A stretch of DNA of 64,000 nucleotides from Doryteuthis pealeii (lineage: Eukaryota; Mollusca; Cephalopoda; Myopsida; Loliginidae): positions 83,383,413-83,447,412 of the forward strand of contig CM042152.1 of assembly GCA_023376005.1 (NCBI GenBank), in the 5' to 3' direction. The notes beneath the pieces are model-generated. The model saw nothing but the letters and a program-made list of their open reading frames with translations, was not told the DNA's origin and did no database searches. Every line of letters begins with the position of its first letter. Position 1 is the stretch's first letter. Shown piece by piece: positions 1 to 10,953 of the stretch. Both the position numbers and the translations under genes were made by a program.

Positions 1-134
1 AGAGAGTTGTAGAGAGAGAAAGAAAGAGAGAGAGAAAGAGAGAGAGAGAAAGAGAGAGAGAGTTGTAGAGAGAGAGAGAGAGAGAGTTGTAGAGAGAGAG
101 AGAGATTGAGATTGTGAGAGAGAGAGAGAGAGAG
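1..134. repeat. (GA)n microsatellite with GTTGT interruptions
   Basis: Purine-rich GA repeat interrupted at intervals by GTTGT. Nothing is seen in the following 216 bases apart from a short (ATC)n run near 299-311. Confidence 0.95.
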
Positions 135-350
135 GGTTGTGGAGAGTGGTTGGCTAAGACAGATGTTGATATGGTATGCTAAGAATGAATTTTCTGTCCT
201 GTGTGGTAAAAACATATGTGCATGGGTGTGAAGTGGTCTATCCATTCCCCTGTGTGACAAATGTCAAATTCTGAGGAGGCAGATAGGTAAATAGATAATC
301 ATCATCATCATATCATGCTGCTAGCATGGATTTCTATCCCCATTGGTCAT

Positions 351-834
351 TAGGGTAGGTCAATTTTGGAACTGTAACATCTTGTATGCGGTGAAAGTGG
401 CAAATTAACAAAGAATCACCCCACAGAATATTTTCCTTCAAAATTTGGCCTTCATTTGCGGAAAAAGATTTCAATTTTTTAAAATGTTATCACTGTTACA
501 GTTTTATTAATGAGGTAAAAAGCAGCATATCAGAGGTGTCGGTGATGATGGGGGATATTCTAAATTTAAATTCTAGTTATATCTTATTAATTTTATTTTA
601 TTTTATTTAAATATTCTAATTGCTAAATTTCTAACCAATTTCTGGGCCAAATTTTGCAAAAACAAGGATTTTTGGTGCATTTTAGTAGATGATCTTTGAT
701 GCTATTTCCTCAAACAATGGTACAAGTAAGAGATCTAGTTTTTGGTATCAGTATTCATTAAACCAACAAACAATTTTCGATGTTTGAGAGAATTTGATAT
801 TTTTTTTTAAAGTGAAAAAAATCAACCTACCCTA
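351..834 (+). mobile_element. hAT-like MITE, copy 1
   Basis: Begins TAGGGTAGGTC and ends CCTACCCTA, so it has inverted terminal repeats and no coding capacity over 484 bp. Flanks are TTGGTCAT (left) and TTGGCAGG (right), a decayed 8-bp target duplication. Three related copies lie in the window (3236, 12231, 21962). The hAT assignment rests on the 8-bp duplications that are perfect in two copies. Confidence 0.85.
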
Positions 835-1028
835 TTGGCAGGTCTTCTGCACAGCATCCAGAATCTGCACAGAGCTGATTGATGTAGGTCTTTGGTGGTC
901 AGCTCACATGTGTCCACAGAAGAACATCACTTATGAGTTTGTCCTTGCTTCTCGAACAGTGTCCAGCATGTCTTGTTTGCCTCACCATAAGTGATGTTCT
1001 CTGGGCACTTACATAATGGCATACCAGT

Positions 1029-1191
1029 GTGGGTAAGCCAGCAAAAATCTATATCAATCAGCTCTACACAGATACTGGATGCTATGTAGAGGACCTTTCA
1101 GGTGTGATGGCCAATAGGGATGGGTGTCAAGGAAGAGTCATGGAGATCTATGCTGTTGGCACAACTTGATGATGATGATAATGATGATGAT
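1029..1191 (+). mobile_element. LINE 3' end (reverse-transcriptase polyprotein C-terminus) with (GAT)n tail
   Basis: The plus strand reads GKPAKIYINQLYTDTGC, then a VEDLSGVMANRDGCQGRVM-type stretch and a stop at about 1158. This is the familiar C-terminal tail of many animal non-LTR retrotransposon polyproteins (pattern TYIDQL..DTG...EDL..AM.DR..W..RVM). A (GAT)n tail follows directly. Bases 835-1028 are probably a degraded part of the same LINE. Related tails lie at 21221-21620 (minus) and 41885-42075 (plus). Confidence 0.75.
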
Positions 1192-1310
1192 GTATCTCTC
1201 TTTCACTTGGAAATATTTGCTCACTAGCAAATTTAGCCCAAAGGATGCAGAAGAGTACCAAAAGCCAAGGCTTGACTATTTATTACAAAAAGAAAAAGTT
1301 TGGTTTGTTT

Positions 1311-1870
1311 TACGGCATATCAACCTCAGTGGGTCATTTAATGCCAACAAAATTTTGAAATAAATTAATTCTTAATGGATAATCAAATTTATTTTATAAA
1401 CATGTTTTTCTATTTAACCCATAGATGGGACCCTAACAGGTACTACCACTCCGGGTCAGAGTGAACCAGGGAGCAATGGTGATGAAGGGGTGCTCCACAT
1501 TCCCCAAACCTCCAAAACTGGAACCTCACCATCAGATTAAGTTTAACGTCATTCCCAGGACATGATGACCCTCAGTCACCGCCTTCTAGCACCCATATGA
1601 TACAAAGGGGTTGGGGCTTGCCATAAGGGCAATTGGGTTGGGAAAATCATATAGGTGCTAGGACTTGACGTGACCAGCCGATTGATCAAAGGGGACCTCT
1701 CCGACCGCCCGTCTAGCCCAAGATAGGGCCAAAGTGGAATATTGCATGTCAGACTGCTCAACCACTTGGGTTCTATCCTTAAGCATCATGGGTCGCCACC
1801 CACGGCTGACAGTTTTACCCCTCTGCAGAGGTGCAGTCGGTGCATTCTAATGCCCCAGTCGACAGGGCGG
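1311..1870. mobile_element. Element A (unnamed ~570-bp dispersed repeat), near full-length copy
   Basis: Starts TACGGCATATCAACCTCAG, passes through ACCCATAGATGGGACCCTAACAG and ends CGACAGGGCGG. Copies in both orientations recur more than a dozen times in the window. The left edge of several copies is preceded by a variable TTTG/TTTTG run, which on the other strand would be an (AAAC)n-like tail; the sense strand may therefore be minus. No long ORF, terminal inverted repeat or clear target duplication was seen. Family not recognised. Confidence 0.8.
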
Positions 1871-2690
1871 TTATGTTTTATATGATTAATTGACTTGTTT
1901 GAACATACCCTCTCTTTTGCTAATTTTCCTACAAGGATTAAAAAGCATTATTCTAACGTCGGTCTGCTGATATTTAATCAGTGTTGCCAACCTGAAAAAT
2001 ATAAATTTCCATTACTTCGCAGAATTGCGTATGTGTTGTTTACCCTTTCTTAAATTCTTATCTCTGGTCGTATTTTCTTCTGGCCGGCTTTGCTTCTGAT
2101 CGTCTTGGTATATCTTCTAACATCTTGACTTGGTCTGGTCTGGTCTAGCGTCTCGGATCTCCTAAGGTCTGGTTTTCTATTGCTATGTTCTTGCTGGCTG
2201 GTCATCCTGGATTCATTTCTTAGTCTTGTTACCAAGACATTCATCAACCACAAGAACATTTTACTTATACAAACTTTTATTTCCATAACTATACATTTCA
2301 TGTAACTAAATATCTGACTAACATAGCGCGCGTGAGTTCCAGTTTTAGGCAGGACCTAAAATGGTCGACTTCTCTGCCTGACGTCTAACTGAAAACTGGG
2401 GACCGAACAGGTCCCACGTGACTTCACATATTTTGGCGGGCTTCTGTAATTTTCCATTGAAGGACCCGGCCATGGTATGAAAAGGGTCATCCCCTCAGAA
2501 TTACAGGGGACCGACAATAATCTTATGCAACTGCATAGATTATGTAACATATGGTTAAAGATTCTTTTCTGCCTCTAGTTTAATGGAAACCAGTATGACT
2601 CGTCTCATATTCAGGGCTGTGGAGTATGAACACAAAACCTTTGACTATGAGTCCTCTATTGTTGGAACCTCTGACTCAGACTCCTTTTTA
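1871..2690. other. Unassigned, includes dispersed repeat shared with 7310-7490
   Basis: About 2040-2160 contains a TCTGGTCGTATTTTCTTCTGG stretch and TCTGGTCTGG-rich sequence that recurs at 7345-7450, so it belongs to a dispersed repeat, possibly an LTR. Bases 2330-2560 show somewhat higher GC but no gene. Confidence 0.5.
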
Positions 2691-2734
2691 AGTAATCAAG
2701 TGATTATGGGCTACAGTTGTCGGGGTGGAAAGTT

Positions 2735-2790
2735 TGAACTTATTTACATAATTCATGGGTAGCCTATGAATTATGTAAGTAGTGTAGCTA
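2735..2790. repeat. Short hairpin
   Basis: TTACATAATTCAT and its reverse complement ATGAATTATGTAA flank a short loop, giving a near-perfect stem. The surrounding 2690-3235 holds no recognisable gene. Confidence 0.6.
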
Positions 2791-3235
2791 GAATTTCAAT
2801 TGAGTTGAGTGGAAATTTACAGTTAATTTTATTGACAGGTGATGACCTCTACTTGACACACCCCCCTTCCGAAACATGCAAATAGAAGGTGTATGAAAGA
2901 AAATTAGGTTTAGTTAGCAGTTGCTGTCCGATAGTCATCGGGAGCAGACACAGGAATCTGTCACTTTCAAGATGCTGACTCTCATCCGCACGGTTCAAGA
3001 ACCCTTTTGGGCTGGGGTTTTGTAATAAGGACTAAAAAGACCCAAAAAAATAAAACAAATAACAACAAAGTCTTGACTATAAATTATTAAACAACAGAAG
3101 AGTCCAACAGCCAAGAGAAAGAGAACTAAGCCCAATTTGATTCTGATAGGTCCTTAGTTCTTGAACACCTGCAATCATACCATTATTTTAGAAGTGTTTA
3201 AATATTAACAGACTTACGTCATTGCTATTGGGCAT

Positions 3236-3700
3236 TAGGATAGGTCGATTTTAAAACAGTAACATTTCCTATGTGGCAAAAGTTGCAAATCAATATGAAA
3301 AATTACCACACAAAATATTATTCTTCAAAACTTTGCCTTCGGTTGAGAAAATAGATTTTAATTTTTTAGAATCCCTGTTACAGCTTAATTATTAGGTAAA
3401 AAAAAAAAAAACATATCGGAGGTGTCGGTGGTGATGGAGGTATATTTTCCCTTCAAATTCTAGTTATAATATTTTATTCGTTTTGTTTAAAATGACAATC
3501 TTTTCTGTTTTTGATATTGAAATTGTCTAACCAATTTCGAGGCTAAATGTTGAAAATCGATGAATTTTGGTGAATTTAAAAACGATCTTTGATGCTATTT
3601 CCTCAAACAATGGCACAAGTTAGAGATCTATTTTTTGTATCAGTATTCATTATACTAACACACAATTTTCACTGTTTGAGAGAATTCAATATTTTAAGAA
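3236..3700 (+). mobile_element. hAT-like MITE, copy 2 (right end lost)
   Basis: Starts TAGGATAGGTCGATTTT and follows copy 1 throughout (for example GCTATTTCCTCAAACAATGG). It loses similarity before the right terminal repeat, near GAATTCAATATTTTAAG. Confidence 0.75.
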
Positions 3701-3787
3701 AATGGCCACCGAATATGTTAAAAGCAGCAAAGTAAGAATCCATCATCACCTCTCTCTCTCCATACCCGATACGTTAAAGGGGTGTAT

Positions 3788-3788
<1 letters not shown>

Positions 3789-3827
<39 letters not shown>

Positions 3828-4070
3828 GTCATCGGGGCGGCCTAATGTCGGTATCAACCAGACAGCAAGAGAGTCTATCTCCTTTTCACTAGCGCCAGAC
3901 CAAGGAGATTATTTTAGCATCTGTGGTGGAGCACCACACCTACCATCAGTCCTGACTTTACCACACAGATCCCTGTGCTACTCATATGCCAAGTTGGTGG
4001 GGGCTGGTATCGAACCAAGAACCTTGTGATTCCTAGCCGAACACTCTACCGACTGAGCTAAACCGGCCAT
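3789..4070 (-). mobile_element. tRNA-derived SINE, copy 1
   Basis: On the minus strand the element starts GGCCGGTTTAGCTCAGTCGG (a pol III A box, TAGCTCAGTCGG). About 35 nt on it carries GGTTCGATACC, a good B box. A ~170-bp body follows, and the plus-strand left edge is a ~32-bp A run (T run in element sense). It is a SINE, not a tRNA gene: the anticodon stem does not pair. A second copy lies at 30593-30829. Confidence 0.85.
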
Positions 4071-4674
4071 ATAACAAGGGCAAGGGTTAATACTAACTAT
4101 GTCTGAAAAATGATAGAATTAAATCCTCATTCTAGATAATTATTAATTTTCAGAGTTTCTCAAGGATATCCAAGATCTCTGAACAAAGCTGAAGCTGTCT
4201 TCTGTATGATACATTTTGTGTAAACAAGGCAGTAAATAAGTAATTAAAAAAAAAAATGTTCTTTAAATATGAATAATTGTCCTAAACTTTAATAAAAGTG
4301 ACCTTATCTACTTTATTTTTAATAATAACCATCTTACAATCCGCCGGTAATAATGGATAAATACTGTTAGTTAATAATAATTGACATTGCTTCATGTAAG
4401 AAAATTTTCCTCCTTTCTTTTTTTTTTAAATTTAGGTTAATACTACCTCTCCAAGTCTGAAAAATGATAAAATTAAATATTTATCTAAAATTCAAAATTT
4501 AGGATGTTTTTGTGTGAGAAAGGCATGAATGAATTAATAGCATCTCAGTTAATTTAATGGGAAAAATGGATTTGATATACAAGAAAATTGAGTTACAAGT
4601 GGAATAAATTAAACTCTTGAGTCAAGATACCTATATATATATATTATATATATATATATATATATTTATTGGTA
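4071..4674. other. AT-rich spacer, no gene seen
   Basis: AT-rich with a (TA)n tract at 4630-4665. Bases 4540-4620 are similar to 5211-5306, so the LINE fragment between them is flanked by a ~95-bp direct repeat. Bases 4087-4145 and 4437-4495 also resemble each other. Confidence 0.6.
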
Positions 4675-5100
4675 TTTCAGTCTCGGAAGACTATAATATA
4701 GTTTTTGTGCCTCTGAAGTTACAGCGCCTACTGTGACTGAAATCCAATGTTTGAAAAACATTCTCGACCACAGATGTCGCATGTGAAAACTGTCCCTGAA
4801 GATGTTGATGTGCCACTGCTTTGTTGCCGCTGCTTTCTTCTGGACCTCTTAGCTTCATGATGTTGTGTCAGGGTGACTTCAGACACGAACAGTCCTCAAC
4901 GGAGAGCCTGTCACCGCCATCAAGGGCGGTTCTGAGCCAAATTTTTCCAGCTAGAAGGGGCAATGCCAAAGCACCTGAGATCCTTCTTGCAGACATCCTT
5001 GAAATGCAGTTGGCAGCAACCAATCTGTCTCTTTCCAAATGAAAGCTCTGCAATGAGGATGTCCTCCTGGTTTCGTCCATCATCCACCCGGCAGACATAT
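4675..5100 (-). mobile_element. LINE 3' end with C2H2 zinc-finger C-terminus, copy 1 (frames broken)
   Basis: Minus-strand frames give fragments such as GKRQIGCCQLHFKDVCKKDL and CDICGRECFSNIGFQS. These match the RFKDVCKRDLK and C2H2 (CxxCGRxCxSxIGLxSHxR) tail typical of one group of animal non-LTR retrotransposon polyproteins. Stops and frameshifts show it is dead. It pairs with 7915-8240. Confidence 0.75.
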
Positions 5101-5317
5101 ATATGGACATATATTCTATTCTGTTATGTATTTATGCAATATAGATCTATTTTTTTTTTTATTCAAAAGATATAACAAAAACATGATGGTGTTTGGGAAG
5201 GGGCTGGAAAGGATTAATGGCATCACAGTTTATTTCAATGGGGAAAATTGATGTGATACACAAGGAAATTGAGTTACAAATGGAACAAATTAAACTCTTA
5301 AGTCATGGTAGCACGAA

Positions 5318-5359
<42 letters not shown>

Positions 5360-5560
5360 CAAAGACTAGATTTATGTAAATAGTAGAGCAAATTGGGCTC
5401 TTTAACCTTGGTATAGCAATTGGTCTAAGAGAGAAAACTGAATTGTTACCTTGTCTTACCAATTCGATGGTAATTGGAACTGAATATAATTATTCTACAG
5501 GTTTTATACTTATTTGTGGGTCATAATCACTTAACTACATAAAAAGGAGTCAGAATCAAA
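5318..5560 (+). mobile_element. SINE-2 body fragment next to (GT)n
   Basis: After a (GT)n run at 5322-5357 comes sequence containing GGGCTCTTTAACCTTGGTAT, which is the reverse complement of the ATACCAAGGTTAAAGAGCCC core of the SINE-2 copies at 8450, 9705, 46350 and 47885. Confidence 0.6.
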
Positions 5561-6237
5561 GGTTTTGTGTTCCAACTCTGGAGCACAGGTTTTGACTCAC
5601 CCAAGTATTAACAAATATTAATTTGTGCTAAGAATTAGGATAGCATAAACAGCTCATGGCACAAAGAGAGCAAATGTAAGCCAAGTTAAGGACTATTCTT
5701 TAAGGTTTTATTAATTCCTGGCTGCTGCTTTGTTCCAAAAGGAACAAATGAAAAATGGAAGCCAAGCATATTCAGGAGAGACAAAAGTAAATTCTCAAAC
5801 AGAAATAAATTTCAATAGATCACCTATTAAAATTCTGAACGTAAAGTAAAAAATGCAACAAAAAAAAAAAAAAAAAAAGAAATCTTCTGGGTAAGATGTG
5901 GATAAATTATCTTGAGGAGGCAGAAGAGGAACAGGAAGAATGTAAACTAACTTGAAGAATAAAATGATTTCCAGCCCAACTAGGTCACTGGTTTCTGAAG
6001 AGGAGGAGGAAGAGGAAAAGTGTACTTATTTCACCCCTAGAAATAGGACTACAACACAAGGTCAAGTTTTAAGCAGAGGCTCTCATAGTTAAAGGTGGTG
6101 GTAAAAATAACACAGCTCAATTGATATTCTCCTTTTGTGGTACCTCAAATGAACTAACTTGAAGAATAAAATGATATCCAGTCCAACTAGGTCACTGGTT
6201 TCTGAACAATTAAGCAGAGATGCTGATAGGTACACAA
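5561..6237. other. No gene; local ~55-bp direct duplication
   Basis: A GAATAAAATGAT(T/A)TCCAG motif followed by CCAACTAGGTCACTGGTTTC occurs at about 5950-6000 and 6160-6210. There is a poly-A run near 5860. No coding signal seen. Confidence 0.6.
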
Positions 6238-6599
6238 AAATCAGTGGGTCATTTAATGCCGATAAAGTTTTGAAATAAATCAATTCTTAATCGATAATAC
6301 AATTTTTTTATAAATACATTTTTCTATTTAACCCATAGATGGGACCCTAACAGGTACTACCACTCCGGGTCAGAGTGAACCAGGGAGCAATGGTGATGAA
6401 GGGGTGCTCCACATTCCCCAAACCTCCAAAACTGGAACCTCACCATCAGATAGAGTTTAACGTCATTCCCAGGACATGTAGACCCGCAGCCACCGCCTTC
6501 TAGCACCCATATGATAAAAAGGGGTTGGGGCTTGCCATAAGGGCAATAGGGTTGGGAAAATCATATAGGTGCTGGGTCTTGACATGACCAGCCGATTGA
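6238..6599. mobile_element. Element A, truncated copy
   Basis: Matches the 1311 copy from TCAGTGGGTCATTTAATGCC to GACCAGCCGATTGA, then stops abruptly. Same orientation as the 1311 copy. Confidence 0.8.
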
Positions 6600-6947
6600 A
6601 AAGATGGTTTTGGTATTAAATAACCCACAAGGGCTGATATGCCATTAAACAAAGAAATTAACCTTTTCAATTGTATTTTTAATAATCTGTTTTGTTTTGT
6701 TTTGTTTAATTTGTGACCGTTTTATTAATGGCTTTTATAATTATTCTCAGCTCTGATCGTGTTTATCAACCTTGACCTTCTATTGGTAATATTAACCTTA
6801 TTTTATAAATTGAACCACCCAAAATTAAGATAAATATATTTATCTTGAAAAATTAGGTACATCATCAAACAACCTTTAATTTTTCAATCCAAGTTTTTTG
6901 TTCATCTAAATTATATCCTCAGGTTATATTCTATCAAGTTTTTAAAA

Positions 6948-6994
<47 letters not shown>

Positions 6995-7194
6995 TATATT
7001 ATATTATTATACTAAACCTGACCAAATCAATTTTTGTCTCCTAAACGCTTTTTTTACTGTTTAGTTTAATGACACAAAAGTTATAAATTATTATTCCTTA
7101 GTTTTAAGATAGTTATGCTTGAAAAAAAATCCATTTTAATTGGTTCTAATTCAAATATTCACTTCACAGTTTTATATTAGAAATATTTTGGAGG
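6600..7194. other. AT-rich, no gene seen
   Basis: Contains an (AT)n tract at about 6947-6988 and no recognisable feature. Confidence 0.7.
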
Positions 7195-7270
7195 TGTTTG
7201 TGTTGTAATGGTTATGATCGCAAGAAATGAACACGGCGAACAGAGTTCAAATCTTGGACAAAGCTGTTTA
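7195..7270 (+). mobile_element. tRNA-like SINE head, degraded
   Basis: GTTGTAATGGTTATGATC resembles an A box and GAGTTCAAATCTTGG a B box, at tRNA-like spacing. The same head occurs better preserved at 38085-38165 and, inverted, at 46495-46570. Confidence 0.5.
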
Positions 7271-7309
7271 CATTTGTTATATACTGGTCTTTTCACAGTA
7301 CCAATTCTA

Positions 7310-7760
7310 TATAACGTTGTATACCCTTTTCTTACTTCTTACTCTGGTCGTATTTTCTTCTGGCCGGCTTTAGTTCTATCTTCTAACATCTTGGTCTGGT
7401 CTCTTCTAAAGGTCTGGTCTTTCTTGTATGGGGATTTCGGGTCTGGTTTCTGTTAGGGCTCACTCCTTATCAGAAGCCCTGTGTTATTGTTAGTTTTTAG
7501 GTAATAAACACAAGACTTCGATTTATGTTGATGTTACTTTATTTGTAAATCCCCAAACCAGACAATCTGCGCAAATCCTTACATCTTGCTAGCTTGGCTT
7601 CTAACTTCTAACTGACTGAGTTACTTAGTATCCTTAAACCGGAAGAGGGTCTTCTATCCTTCTGGTTCTCACGATTCATCCCCGGAAGGTGAGAGTGAGG
7701 TCAAGCACTGTCACTCACTTTCAAGGCCATCAGCTGTACTAATCGCCATTATGATTCTAC
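7310..7760. repeat. Dispersed repeat, unassigned
   Basis: 7345-7450 matches 2060-2170. An AATAAA lies near 7502. It could be part of an LTR but no termini were found. Confidence 0.4.
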
Positions 7761-7914
7761 ACTACCTTAAAAAACTATTAGGGATCCAATAATTATGTAA
7801 CACATTTCCCATAGTAAAATCGAATTTCAGTCTATGTTGTTTGCTACACTGGTCCAGTTATTTTATTTTATTTATTTATTTATTTTTGAGCAATTGAATA
7901 TTAGAAATCAATTG

Positions 7915-8240
7915 ACACTTCAGTCTCGGAAGACTATGATCAAGTTTTTATGTGCCCCTTAAATTACAGCCCCTCCTGTGACTGTGAAGTCCAATGTTTG
8001 AAAAACATTCTCGACCACAGATTTTGCATTTGAAGGCTGTCCCTGAAGATGTTGATGTGCCGATGCTTTGTTGCCGCTGTTTTCTTCTGGATCTCTTAGC
8101 TTCATGGTGTTGTGTCAGGATGACTTCTGACATGAACAGTCCTCTACGGAGATTCTGCCGCTACCGAGGGCGGTCCTGGGCCAAATTTTCCCAGTTGGAA
8201 GGGGCAATGCCAAAGCACCTGAGATCATTCTTGCAGACAT
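7915..8240 (-). mobile_element. LINE 3' end with C2H2 zinc-finger C-terminus, copy 2
   Basis: The minus strand has an open stretch at 8133-7948 containing KCKICGRECFSNIGLHSHRR, a C2H2 finger, preceded by a basic RSRRKQRQQ run. Such a finger is the usual C-terminus of a group of LINE polyproteins. Upstream (8240-8140, other frame) reads LRCFGIAPSNWENLAQDRP, the conserved RT-tail segment. A frame change separates the two. Confidence 0.8.
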
Positions 8241-8449
8241 AGAGCAGCTAAAGGGTTAATTTAATGGCCTGGCATTAAAGCAATCATTCAAGAATTTTTG
8301 TTTTTCCATTTGCCAAAACACTGATTACATTCAACCTATTTAAGATTCAATCAACTCTTTATATCGACTTATTTATGAATGTAAAGACGGATTGAATGAA
8401 AAATATTTCTAATATATGTATTTACTTAACTTCTCCACATGAGCACGAT

Positions 8450-8625
8450 GTGACACAAGGTAAATTTTTAAGCAGCATTTAACAGATTTGAATTCAGAGT
8501 TTTATTTCTCTTAACCCAGTTGCCATACCAAGGTTAAAGAGCCCAGTCTTCCCTGCTATTTACTCATAACTGGAGGGAAAATAATTGGATTCATACCTTT
8601 CCCCAAAGTGAATTTCTTGTGAACT
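8450..8625 (-). mobile_element. SINE-2 body fragment
   Basis: Contains TTTGAATTCAGAGTTTT and CCAAGGTTAAAGAGCCCAGTC, shared with copies at 9705, 14165, 46350 and 47885. The tRNA-like head is missing here. Strand assigned from the copy with a head at 46350-46570. Bases 8241-8449 hold nothing recognisable. Confidence 0.6.
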
Positions 8626-8949
8626 ACCATATTTGACCGCATATAAGACGTACCCCCATTTCAGCAGGTCAGATTCAGGAAAAAAAGTTTTTAGTGTATT
8701 TAAGCATATATTGTTGAAAACAGTCTAGCTGTGCTTGATTATAACAATACCAGCAATAAAATAAGGATGCATGGAGTTTAGGGTAGGTAAAAGTACTGAG
8801 CATAAGCTGGGTTTGTGAGCATCATAGAGAAGATTAGCCTAGGCCTACGGGAGGTCTCAAACTTCACCTACAATGTATAAGACATAGGGCAATTTTTTGA
8901 GACAAAATTTTTGGAAAAAAGTGCGTCCTATATGCCGTCAAATATGGTA
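8626..8949. mobile_element. MITE with ~28-bp terminal inverted repeats and TA flanks, copy 1
   Basis: Left end CCATATTTGACCGCATATAAG and right end CTATATGCCGTCAAATATGG are inverted repeats; both ends are bounded by TA. It is ~320 bp without coding capacity. A second copy is at 56590-56915. The TA duplication would fit Tc1/mariner-like mobilisation, but the superfamily is not proven. Confidence 0.8.
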
Positions 8950-9080
8950 TTTTGTTTTGCCCAGTTTACAAGTCGCTTCAATATTACAAGAGAAAAGTTG
9001 AGAAATGTTCTCATTACAGATAACGTATTGATATTAAGTTAATGCAGCAATGCTATGCCATCCATTACACACACATACAC

Positions 9081-9112
<32 letters not shown>

Positions 9113-9249
9113 ATTTGGGCAGCATTCTTTCATTTATACATGTAGAGTTAAACAAAAGGCATATCTCCTGTTTAACAATTTTATTTGTGATCTTTTCCAA
9201 TTTTCTGGCCAACTTTTTAATGTCTGGGTGGAATTGATGGATAAGTCCA

Positions 9250-9312
9250 CCAAAGTTCAGTTCCTGAGTACTTTCGGCACTTCGAAGCGCCATCATCAGG
9301 GGTGATGTATTC
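9250..9312 (-). ncRNA. Hammerhead-ribozyme-like motif
   Basis: The minus strand reads CTGATGA, a stem II of GGCGCTT/AAGTGCC, GAAA, then GTACTC followed by an AGG that can pair with the CCC before the core. Order and spacing fit a minimal type I hammerhead with a palindromic two-bp stem III, as known from Penelope-like terminal repeats. Not folded by software. Confidence 0.6.
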
Positions 9313-9489
9313 CAGTTTTTTTTTTTGTTTTTGTTTTTTTTTTTATATTAATGTGGAGGCTGGAAGGAGAAGAATTGGTGAGAAAGGTGTTATAGGCATT
9401 TTAGAATGTGTGTACTGCATTAGAAATTAATTTTGTTCAAGGACGGTTTGTATTGTTTTATGTATAAAGCTTCTAGTATTTGGAGATGG

Positions 9490-9560
9490 AATACATCACC
9501 CCTGATGATGGCGCTTCGAAGTGCCGAAAGTACTCGGGAACTGAACTTTGGTGGACTTAT
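9490..9560 (+). ncRNA. Hammerhead-ribozyme-like motif (inverted partner)
   Basis: Core CTGATGA at 9502-9508, stem II GGCGCTT/AAGTGCC, GAAA at 9526-9529, predicted cleavage after CTC at 9533-9535. The following GGG pairs with the CCC just before the core (stem I). It is the mirror of the motif at 9250-9312. Confidence 0.6.
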
Positions 9561-9665
9561 CCATCAATTCTACCCAGACATTAAAAAGTTGGCCAGAAAA
9601 TTGGAAAAGATCACAAATAAAATTGTTAAACAGGAGATATGCCTTTTATTTAACTCTACATATAC

Positions 9666-9704
<39 letters not shown>

Positions 9705-9900
9705 AACCCCTCCACACGAGCAGGATGCGACACAAGATCAATTTCTTAAGCGGAGTTTAACAGTTTTGAATTCAGAGTTTTCCTTCACCTAGACTGGTTA
9801 CCTAGCCATGGTTAAAGAGTCCAGTCTGCCCTGCTATTTACTCATAGCTGAGCTGAAAACAAATGGATTCATACTTTTCACAAGGGTATTTATGTAACTA
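9705..9900 (-). mobile_element. SINE-2 body fragment
   Basis: Shares CCCCTCCACACGAGCAGGATG, TTTGAATTCAGAGTTTTCC and GGTTAAAGAGTCCAGTCTGCC with the family. It lies immediately beyond the (TA)n that bounds the Penelope-like fold-back. Strand assigned from the copy with a head at 46350-46570. Confidence 0.6.
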
Positions 9901-9952
9901 ATGTTCAGATTACTGAATAAACATCATACTCAACTCCACTGGAGGGCTGTTA

Positions 9953-10350
9953 CTAGTGTCCAGTAACCAGACAAAAAGAAAAGAGAACGTAACTAAATAC
10001 ACTCTGCACTAAATGCTTGAACACAGTCAAATGTTCAGTTTCTATAGATGAAACATGGTTAGGCTTTCCACAAGTGCTGCATATTTTACCCCATGCCGGA
10101 CACGTTAAATGGTGAGCACTTGTTCTTGGAATGCCATGTTGGTGGCTACCACAACCCATGCAAGCTTAAAAGGGGTGTTGTTTAGAAACGGTGTTATGGC
10201 GAGTAGCAGAGGTGCTAGTGTGAATGTTACCTGTATTGATTTGTGAAGCACAGTTCTTCTGTCTGCAATATGTTGACATCCGAACAGTAGCTATGTCTGA
10301 AGTGACATTCATACCCATATGTGTGTGGTCCTCTGTTTTAAATGACAACC
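9953..10350 (-). pseudogene. LTR-retrotransposon gag/pol fragment with zinc knuckles
   Basis: The minus strand gives CMGCGSHQHG, then CPAWGKICSTCGKPNH: a CxxCG...H motif followed by a CxxxxxxCxxCGKxNH motif. This paired arrangement is typical of gag-pol junction zinc knuckles of Ty3/gypsy-type elements. A stop separates it from the upstream open stretch, and no protease or reverse transcriptase follows, so it is an isolated relic. Confidence 0.6.
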
Positions 10351-10377
10351 TTGTCTTGATGGTTTGGTTTTGTTTGT

Positions 10378-10953
10378 TTTATGGCATATCAACCTTAGTG
10401 GGTCATTTAATGCCAATAAAATTTTGAAATAAATCAATTCTTAATGGATAATACAATTTTGTTTATAAACTCATGTTTTTCTATTTAACCCATAGATGGG
10501 ACCCTAACAGGTACTACCACTCTGAGTCAGAGTGGACCAGGGAGCAATGGTGATGAATGGGGTGCTCCACATTCCCCAAATCTCCAAAACTGGAACCTCA
10601 CCATCAGATAGAGTTTAACGTCATTCCCAGGACATGTAGACCCACAGCCACCGCCTTCTAGCACCCATATGATAAAAAGGGGTTGGGCCTTGCCATAAGG
10701 GCAATAGGGTTGGGAAAATCATATAGGTGCTAGGGCTTGATATGACCAGCCGATTGATCGGAGGGGGCCTCTCCAACCGCCCGTCTAGCCCAAGATAGGG
10801 CCAAAGTGGAGTATTACAAGTCATGAACAGCTCATCTACCTGGGTTCTATCCTTAAGCATCACGGGTCGCCACCCACGGCCAACAGGTGGCCCCATTGGG
10901 GGAGTCTTACCCCTCTGCAGATGTGCATTCTAACGCCCCAGACGACAGGGCGG
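10378..10953. mobile_element. Element A, near full-length copy
   Basis: Runs from ATGGCATATCAACCTTAG to GACAGGGCGG, same orientation as the 1311 copy, preceded by GGTTTGGTTTTGTTTGTTTT. The minus-strand open frame inside is a composition effect shared by several copies. Confidence 0.85.

Larger units (their letters stand above)
9040..9700. mobile_element. Penelope-like fold-back element between (TA)n tracts
   Basis: Two inverted copies of one ~200-bp unit (9100-9310 and 9485-9660) flank a ~180-bp centre. Both outer ends run into (TA)n. The unit also occurs at 50440-50655 beside a GIY-YIG coding region, which ties it to Penelope-like elements. Each arm holds a hammerhead-like core. Short open frames across it cross low-complexity sequence and are not genes. 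Confidence 0.75.

Noticed and set aside
3822..4070. Possible tRNA gene
   Set aside because: A and B boxes are good but the anticodon stem does not pair and a ~170-bp body follows; it is a SINE with a second copy at 30593.
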